Shown here piece after piece: positions 59,671-64,000 of a stretch of DNA of 64,000 nt. The stretch is from an uncultured Acetatifactor sp. (lineage in GTDB: Bacteria; Bacillota; Clostridia; Lachnospirales; Lachnospiraceae): the NCBI GenBank assembly GCA_947625255.1, contig CANQNT010000010.1:1-64000 (forward strand), in the 5' to 3' direction. The notes beneath the pieces are model-generated. The model saw nothing but the letters and a program-made list of their open reading frames with translations, was not told the DNA's origin and ran no database searches. The position numbers and the translations under genes are program-made. The number at the start of each line of letters is the position of its first letter. Position 1 is the first letter of the stretch.

Positions 59671-60852
59671 ATGAGAAAAAGGGCGAGAGGTTGGATCAGA
59701 AGAGGATTGGCGGCGCTGCTGTGTGTGACGGTCGCTTTATCTGTCGCGCCCGGGGAAGTCAGGGCCACGACCAAGACCGGCCAGATTCAGCAGGAAATCG
59801 ATGATACGGAGGAGGAAAAGGGTGATTTGGAGGGCCGGCTGGATGATACCCAGAGCGAAATCGACGGACTGCGGAACCAGAAGACCGGTCTGGAAAAGGA
59901 ATTATATGATTTGAATCAGCAGCTGATGGATGTGAGCAATCATCTGGCCGATCTGGAGGCCCAGATCGCGGACAAGGAGCAGGAAATCGCCGATACGCAG
60001 GCCGCGTTGGCGGAAGCCAGAATTCAGGAGGCTGAGCAGTATGAAAGCATGACGCTGCGTGTCCGGGATATGTATGAGATGAACGACATTATGTACCTGG
60101 AGGTACTTTTCTCGGCCGGCAGCTTCAAGGATTTTCTGAATCTGGCTGATTTTATGGAAAAGATCAGCGAGTATGACCAAAAGATGTACACTCAGTATCA
60201 GGAGACGCGCCGTTACATTGAATCAGAGGAAAGCCGTCTGGAACAGGAAATGGCGGAGCTGGAGGAGATGAAAGAGGAAGCTGAGGAAGAGCAGGCCAGG
60301 GTGAATCAGCTGATTGAGGAAACCTCCAGGAAGATCAGCCAGTATTCCGACCAGATTTCCGATGCGGAGCAGCAGGCTCTGGAATATGAGGCCCAAATCA
60401 AGAAGCTGGAGGAGGATCTGGAATATCTGCACAAGAAGCTGGAAGAGGAGCTTGCGAAAGCCAAAGCGGCTGCCCAGGCGGTTTGGCGGGATATTTCCGA
60501 AATTACATTCGCCGAGGGTGACCGCAAGCTGTTGGCCAATCTTATTTACTGCGAGGCCGGAGGGGAACCGGAAGCAGGAAAGCTTGCCGTAGGAGCGGTG
60601 GTGATCAACCGTGTCCGCAGCAGCGTGTTCCCCAATACCGTAGTGGGTGTAATTTATCAGCGTAATCAGTTTTCTCCTGTGGCGAGTGGAAGACTTGAAC
60701 TGGCACTGAGCCTGGATCGGGCCACTCCCGCCTGCTACAAGGCGGCGGATGACGCCATGGCGGGCTTGAACAACGTCGGAAATTGTGTATTTTTCCGGAC
60801 ACCGATAGAAGGGCTGACCGGAATCTCCATTGGCGGACATATCTTTTATTAA
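59671..60852 (+). CDS. Secreted coiled-coil cell-wall hydrolase with SleB-type domain
   Basis: The 393-residue protein has a signal peptide (about 8-30). A long coiled coil (about 35-265, PcsB/EnvC-like) with Glu/Gln/Leu heptads follows, then a C-terminal hydrolase_2 (SleB/CwlJ) domain with KLLANLIYCEAGGEPEAGKL, VGAVVINRVRS and NNVGNCVFFRTP. SleB is a lytic transglycosylase; the conserved glutamate is in YCEAGG. The coiled coil suggests control by a partner such as FtsEX, by analogy with PcsB. AAGGAG precedes the ATG. Confidence 0.87.
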   Translation: MRKRARGWIRRGLAALLCVTVALSVAPGEVRATTKTGQIQQEIDDTEEEKGDLEGRLDDTQSEIDGLRNQKTGLEKELYDLNQQLMDVSNHLADLEAQIADKEQEIADTQAALAEARIQEAEQYESMTLRVRDMYEMNDIMYLEVLFSAGSFKDFLNLADFMEKISEYDQKMYTQYQETRRYIESEESRLEQEMAELEEMKEEAEEEQARVNQLIEETSRKISQYSDQISDAEQQALEYEAQIKKLEEDLEYLHKKLEEELAKAKAAAQAVWRDISEITFAEGDRKLLANLIYCEAGGEPEAGKLAVGAVVINRVRSSVFPNTVVGVIYQRNQFSPVASGRLELALSLDRATPACYKAADDAMAGLNNVGNCVFFRTPIEGLTGISIGGHIFY

Positions 60853-60890
60853 GAATATGCCGGTAATTGGGCATATGGCAATCAGGACAG

Positions 60891-60932
60891 AAAAAAGACG
60901 GATGACACAATTTATGAGCCATCCGTCTTTTA
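60891..60932. terminator. Bidirectional terminator between the hydrolase and DUF402 genes
   Basis: AAGACGGATG (60895-60904) pairs with CATCCGTCTT (60920-60929) with T-runs on both strands, serving two convergent genes. Confidence 0.8.
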
Positions 60933-60983
60933 TTGCGTGAAATCAGCCGCTTTTCATGCGCTGAATTTGCGGAGCGTTTATCC

Positions 60984-61472
60984 TTAGAGTCCTAAACTGT
61001 CCAGTTCCGCCTGGAGCTGGTCAAACTTGTCACGGTAAATACGGGTCAGCAGAGCGTGCAGATGCCGCAGGGATCTGACCAATTGATCCGGACTGAGAAT
61101 GCCTTTCTCTAAGGCGTCTGCCAGTTCATCCAGATCAACGACTTTGAAGTGGCCGTCCGGATAAATGATGACGTCTGCCAATAGGTCCGTGGTAGTAAGG
61201 GAGCGCTCCTCGGGATCGTAGGAATAATCCACGATGTCACAGTACCAGTATAAGAGGCTGTTGTCGGAACGGTAAAATTTGCTTACTTTCAGTCCTTCCT
61301 TGAGGAAATAGCAGGAACAGCCGTGGTTGAACGCAGTCTTGGGGTTAATGGTCTTCCAGGTAGTGATGATCAGCTCAGGTGTTTCTTTCACGATCACGTC
61401 GTCCCTGAGGAGAATGCACTCCGATGGGATCAGGCGCTTGCGATATAGCTTCAGTTCATTGGCAGATGTCAT
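60984..61472 (-). CDS. DUF402 domain protein
   Basis: The 162-residue protein contains the DUF402 core: WKTINPKTAFNHGCSCYFLK, LLYWYCDIVDYSYD, TDLLADVIIYPDGHFKVVDL and the helical end GILSPDQLVRSLRHLHALLT. Relatives are FomD-like phosphohydrolases (B. subtilis Ntdp). The metal-binding Asp residues in YWYCDIVD and DLLADVIIYPDG are present. GAAAGGAG lies before ATG 61472; 14 more open codons upstream are ignored. Confidence 0.86.
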   Translation of the reverse strand: MTSANELKLYRKRLIPSECILLRDDVIVKETPELIITTWKTINPKTAFNHGCSCYFLKEGLKVSKFYRSDNSLLYWYCDIVDYSYDPEERSLTTTDLLADVIIYPDGHFKVVDLDELADALEKGILSPDQLVRSLRHLHALLTRIYRDKFDQLQAELDSLGL

Positions 61473-61514
61473 AGGCTCTCCTTTCCTTACAGTGGACAGA
61501 CATTCTTCTCTCAA

Positions 61515-61543
61515 ATACTACTCTTTTCGACGGGGTAAGTCAA
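61515..61543 (-). promoter_or_regulatory. Promoter of the DUF402 gene
   Basis: On the minus strand, TTGACT (complement 61538-61543) and TAGTAT (complement 61515-61520) are 17 bases apart. Confidence 0.62.
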
Positions 61544-61588
61544 TGGCAATCCGGCTTTTTTCTTGTCAAACTTTTTACAAAGAAAGTG

Positions 61589-61617
61589 TTGCATCCGGCT
61601 CGTTTTATTGGTAGAAT
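61589..61617 (+). promoter_or_regulatory. Promoter of the atp operon
   Basis: TTGCAT (61589-61594) and TAGAAT (61612-61617) are 17 bases apart, about 40 bases before the first gene. Confidence 0.6.
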
Positions 61618-61659
61618 ATTGAAGTAATCTTTGCGGTTGGAATGGAAGGAGCGGACGGC

Positions 61660-62010
61660 TTGCGTAATTCAAGAAAAAGAAAGCCATATGATGCAAGCGT
61701 ATATCGTTCGCTTGCGCTGATCACCCAGTTCGGTATTAACATGGTTGTTCCCATTGGCATGATGAGCGCTCTTGGCATTTGGCTGGACCGCGGATTCGGT
61801 ACTTCCTTTTGGACGATTGTCCTCTTTTTCGTGGGCGCGGTTGCGGGAGCACAGAATGTTTATCGCATGGCGAAGCGCGTATACGCGGGAACGTCTGCGG
61901 AGGAAAAGTCCGGTGAAGCGTCCCTGACGGAGGAAGCCCAGTCGGAGGAAACATCCGGTCATATGCCGTCCGGGGGAATTGACAGAGAGGAAGGCGGAGG
62001 GCGGAAATGA
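61660..62010 (+). CDS. AtpZ/AtpI-family F0F1 ATP synthase accessory protein
   Basis: The 116-residue protein has two membrane helices (ITQFGINMVVPIGMMSALGI and FWTIVLFFVGAVAGA) in the AtpZ arrangement, then an acidic tail. I prefer the TTG at 61660, 8 bases after GGAAGGAG; the ATG at 61642 would lie in front of that site without its own. Related AtpZ/AtpI proteins help ring assembly and magnesium transport. The stop overlaps the next start (ATGA). Confidence 0.78.
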   Translation: MRNSRKRKPYDASVYRSLALITQFGINMVVPIGMMSALGIWLDRGFGTSFWTIVLFFVGAVAGAQNVYRMAKRVYAGTSAEEKSGEASLTEEAQSEETSGHMPSGGIDREEGGGRK

Positions 62011-62474
62011 GATGGAACGCGTTGAAGCCGGACTTTTGGAAGAGGAGGAATCGGACGCTGTTGGAGATGCATATTGGTATGCTCGTCTTTGGCGTTGTTT
62101 GCGAGATTCCGGGACTCTTTCTCAAATGGCGGGTTATTTATGCAGTCAGCCTGTGGCTGGGTGTGGCGCTGGCCATGCTGGCTGCGGCGCATATGCAGCG
62201 TTCCCTGGAACGATCCCTGGATCAGGGGGAGGCTGCGGTAAAGCTGGTTTTTAAGGATTATACGCTTCGTTATGTATTGTTTGTGGTAATTATGTTAATG
62301 ATTATCATAACGAAGAAGTTAAATCCCTTAGTGGTTTTTTTAGGGTATATGGGTTTGAAGGTGTCGGCGCTGGCGCAGCCTTTCACCCACCGATTTACGA
62401 ATTGGATTTTTCATGAAACAGATCCGGTCCCGCAGGCTTTGCGGGAAGAGGATCAGGAACCTGACCCGCATTAG
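62007..62474 (+). CDS. atpI: ATP synthase subunit I-like membrane protein
   Basis: The 155-residue protein has four hydrophobic segments (about 18-36, 39-56, 82-100 and 104-122) and a position directly before atpB, as in other clostridial atp operons. The sequence is little conserved, so the call rests on topology and place. AtpI assists c-ring assembly. GGAGGGCGG precedes the ATG. Confidence 0.72.
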   Translation: MRWNALKPDFWKRRNRTLLEMHIGMLVFGVVCEIPGLFLKWRVIYAVSLWLGVALAMLAAAHMQRSLERSLDQGEAAVKLVFKDYTLRYVLFVVIMLMIIITKKLNPLVVFLGYMGLKVSALAQPFTHRFTNWIFHETDPVPQALREEDQEPDPH

Positions 62475-62504
62475 GAACGGGCAGGCGGGGAAAGAGGTGA
62501 GAAC

Positions 62505-63251
62505 ATGGAACATGGGATTTGGCTGTCCGCTTCCTCAGATATCGACGTTATGGTACACGGGATTCTGAAGTACAGCTTTTTCGGCCATGAGGTATGGATT
62601 ACAACCACACAGGTAAGCCTGCTGATCGTGGTGCTGATCCTGGCGGGATTCTCCATTGCGGCCGGAAGAGCGATCCGAAAGGGAACCGAGGTCCCCGGAG
62701 GCTTTCAGAACGTGGTAGAGCTGATCGTGGAAAAGCTGGACGGCATGGTGGATTCCACGATGGGCAAAAACGCGAAGAAATATTACAATTATATTGGAAC
62801 GGTGTTCATCTTTCTATTGGTGAGCAATATTTCCGGCTTGTTAGGATTGCGGCCGCCTACCGCGGATTACGGTGTGACATTTCCCCTGGGTGTGATGACG
62901 TTTCTATTGATTCATTATAATGAACTGCGTTACCAGAAGCCCAAGGATATCTGGAAAGATAAGTGTTCGCCCCTGCCGCCCTGGCTGCCGATCTGGCTGC
63001 CGATCAATATTATCAGTGACGTGGCAGTGCCGATATCCTTGTCGCTTCGTCTTTTTGCCAATATTTTGTCAGGGACGATTATGATGGCGCTGGTATACGG
63101 CTTGTTGGGATGGATAGCGACGATCTGGCCGGCGGCGCTGCATGTGTACTTTGATTTGTTCTCAGGAGCCATCCAGACATATGTTTTCTGTATGCTGACC
63201 ATGACTTATATCTCCAACGCCATCGGGGACGGCGGAGACGTGAAAGCCTGA
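62505..63251 (+). CDS. atpB: ATP synthase F0 subunit a
   Basis: The 248-residue protein has five or six membrane helices and the conserved arginine segment SLRLFANILSGTIM near residue 182, which forms the ion half-channels against the c-ring. LFSGAIQTYVFCMLTMTYIS is the typical last helix. AAAGAGGTG lies upstream. It is cotranscribed with atpI and atpE. Confidence 0.94.
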   Translation: MEHGIWLSASSDIDVMVHGILKYSFFGHEVWITTTQVSLLIVVLILAGFSIAAGRAIRKGTEVPGGFQNVVELIVEKLDGMVDSTMGKNAKKYYNYIGTVFIFLLVSNISGLLGLRPPTADYGVTFPLGVMTFLLIHYNELRYQKPKDIWKDKCSPLPPWLPIWLPINIISDVAVPISLSLRLFANILSGTIMMALVYGLLGWIATIWPAALHVYFDLFSGAIQTYVFCMLTMTYISNAIGDGGDVKA

Positions 63252-63282
63252 CCCGCGGCGTGCGGGAGTTAGGAATTATTAA

Positions 63283-63567
<285 letters not shown>

Positions 63568-63613
63568 AAAGCACCTGCGTAAGATCTCCAAAGGTTGAGA
63601 AAGGAAACGGGAT

Positions 63614-64000
63614 ATGGTACAGGGAATGATTTTATTAACTGCGGGGGAGACCTACGACAGAATGTTTGGTCTGGACTGGCAGCTTTTGGCGGATTCGTCC
63701 TTGACGCTTATCGCGGTCTTTGTCTTGTTCTTCTGTATGAGCTATTTTCTGTTCAATCCGGCCCGAAAAATGCTGCAGGACCGCAGGCTCAGAATTCAAA
63801 ACGAGCTGGCGGCGGCCAAATCCGATATGGAGCAGGCCCAGGCAATGAAAGCCGATTATGAGAGCAGATTGAAGAATATCGAAAAAGAAGCGGAGGGTAT
63901 CTTAAGCGAAGCGCGTAAGAAAGCCCTGGCCAATGAGGCGCAGATTCTTGCCGAGGCTCGCGTGGAGGCAGGACGGATTCTGGACAGAGCCCGCACGGAG
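63614..64000 (+). CDS. atpF: ATP synthase F0 subunit b, 3'-truncated by the window
   Basis: The first 129 residues show one membrane helix (LTLIAVFVLFFCMSYFLF, about 30-47), the PARKMLQDRR junction and the start of the long Ala/Glu/Lys-rich coiled coil of the peripheral stalk. The frame is open to the end of the window. GAAAGGAAA lies before the ATG. The rest of the atp operon should follow. Confidence 0.92.
   Translation, partial: MVQGMILLTAGETYDRMFGLDWQLLADSSLTLIAVFVLFFCMSYFLFNPARKMLQDRRLRIQNELAAAKSDMEQAQAMKADYESRLKNIEKEAEGILSEARKKALANEAQILAEARVEAGRILDRARTE

Overview
The window looks like chromosomal DNA from an anaerobic, probably gut-dwelling Lachnospiraceae-type clostridium. The basis is the family mix: a GlgC/GlgD pair, pyruvate formate-lyase with its activase, AtpZ/AtpI ahead of the F-type ATP synthase, the rpsF-ssb-rpsR and gdpP-rplI-dnaB blocks, CwlD- and SleB-type cortex/wall hydrolases, many small Fe-S proteins, strong AGGAGG ribosome sites and TTGxxx-17-TATAAT promoters. 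No rRNA, tRNA or CRISPR array was recognised.

Layout. 1-5600: a lower-GC accessory cluster reading rightward: a damaged SDR gene, hexapeptide acyltransferase, FrhB-like Fe-S protein, stand-alone acyl carrier protein, AMP-forming acyl ligase and a solute:sodium symporter. This could be an uncharacterised carrier-protein pathway for a surface glycan or small molecule. 5750-11000: a decay zone with remnants of two different transposases, an intact and a decayed copy of an Rpn/PD-(D/E)XK transposase-like gene, an orphan membrane protein, an XRE regulator and simple repeats. 11000-23900: housekeeping and metabolic genes (phosphatase, double NUDIX protein, FruK-type kinase, PTS enzyme I, fRMsr, GNAT, Fe-S aldo/keto reductase, and a glgC-glgD-sirtuin operon), with one dead MATE transporter. 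23900-31140: ribosomal/replication core (rpsF-ssb-rpsR, gdpP-rplI-dnaB) and a MerR-type protein with a very long charged tail.

31185-36222: anaerobic pyruvate metabolism. Pyruvate formate-lyase is split here. The large subunit stops just before the glycyl-radical domain. That domain is a separate 80-residue gene, and between them lies a 67-residue paralogue whose radical loop is replaced by a cysteine-rich tail. pflA follows; a ferredoxin with its own promoter lies beyond. A DUF1858 gene and mecA flank the operon.

37100-39700 carries a GH18 protein and a CwlD-like amidase. 39866-57144 is a large glycan-uptake locus: an AraC regulator diverges from a giant solute-binding protein, two permeases, an NHL-propeller/TPR/YIP1-like membrane protein, a DUF5696 protein, two more permeases, a lipoprotein solute-binding protein and a PL11 rhamnogalacturonan lyase without a signal peptide. 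No ABC ATPase is present, so a shared MsmX-type ATPase encoded elsewhere is inferred. 57161-64000 holds Sua5, RpiB, Upp, a coiled-coil/SleB hydrolase, DUF402 and the start of the atp operon, whose c subunit has a sodium-type ion-binding signature.

The best candidates for undescribed biology are the split PFL with its cysteine-rich companion, the two-importer/NHL-YIP1/DUF5696 locus and the ACP-ligase cluster. All calls come from reading the sequence; no database search was run.
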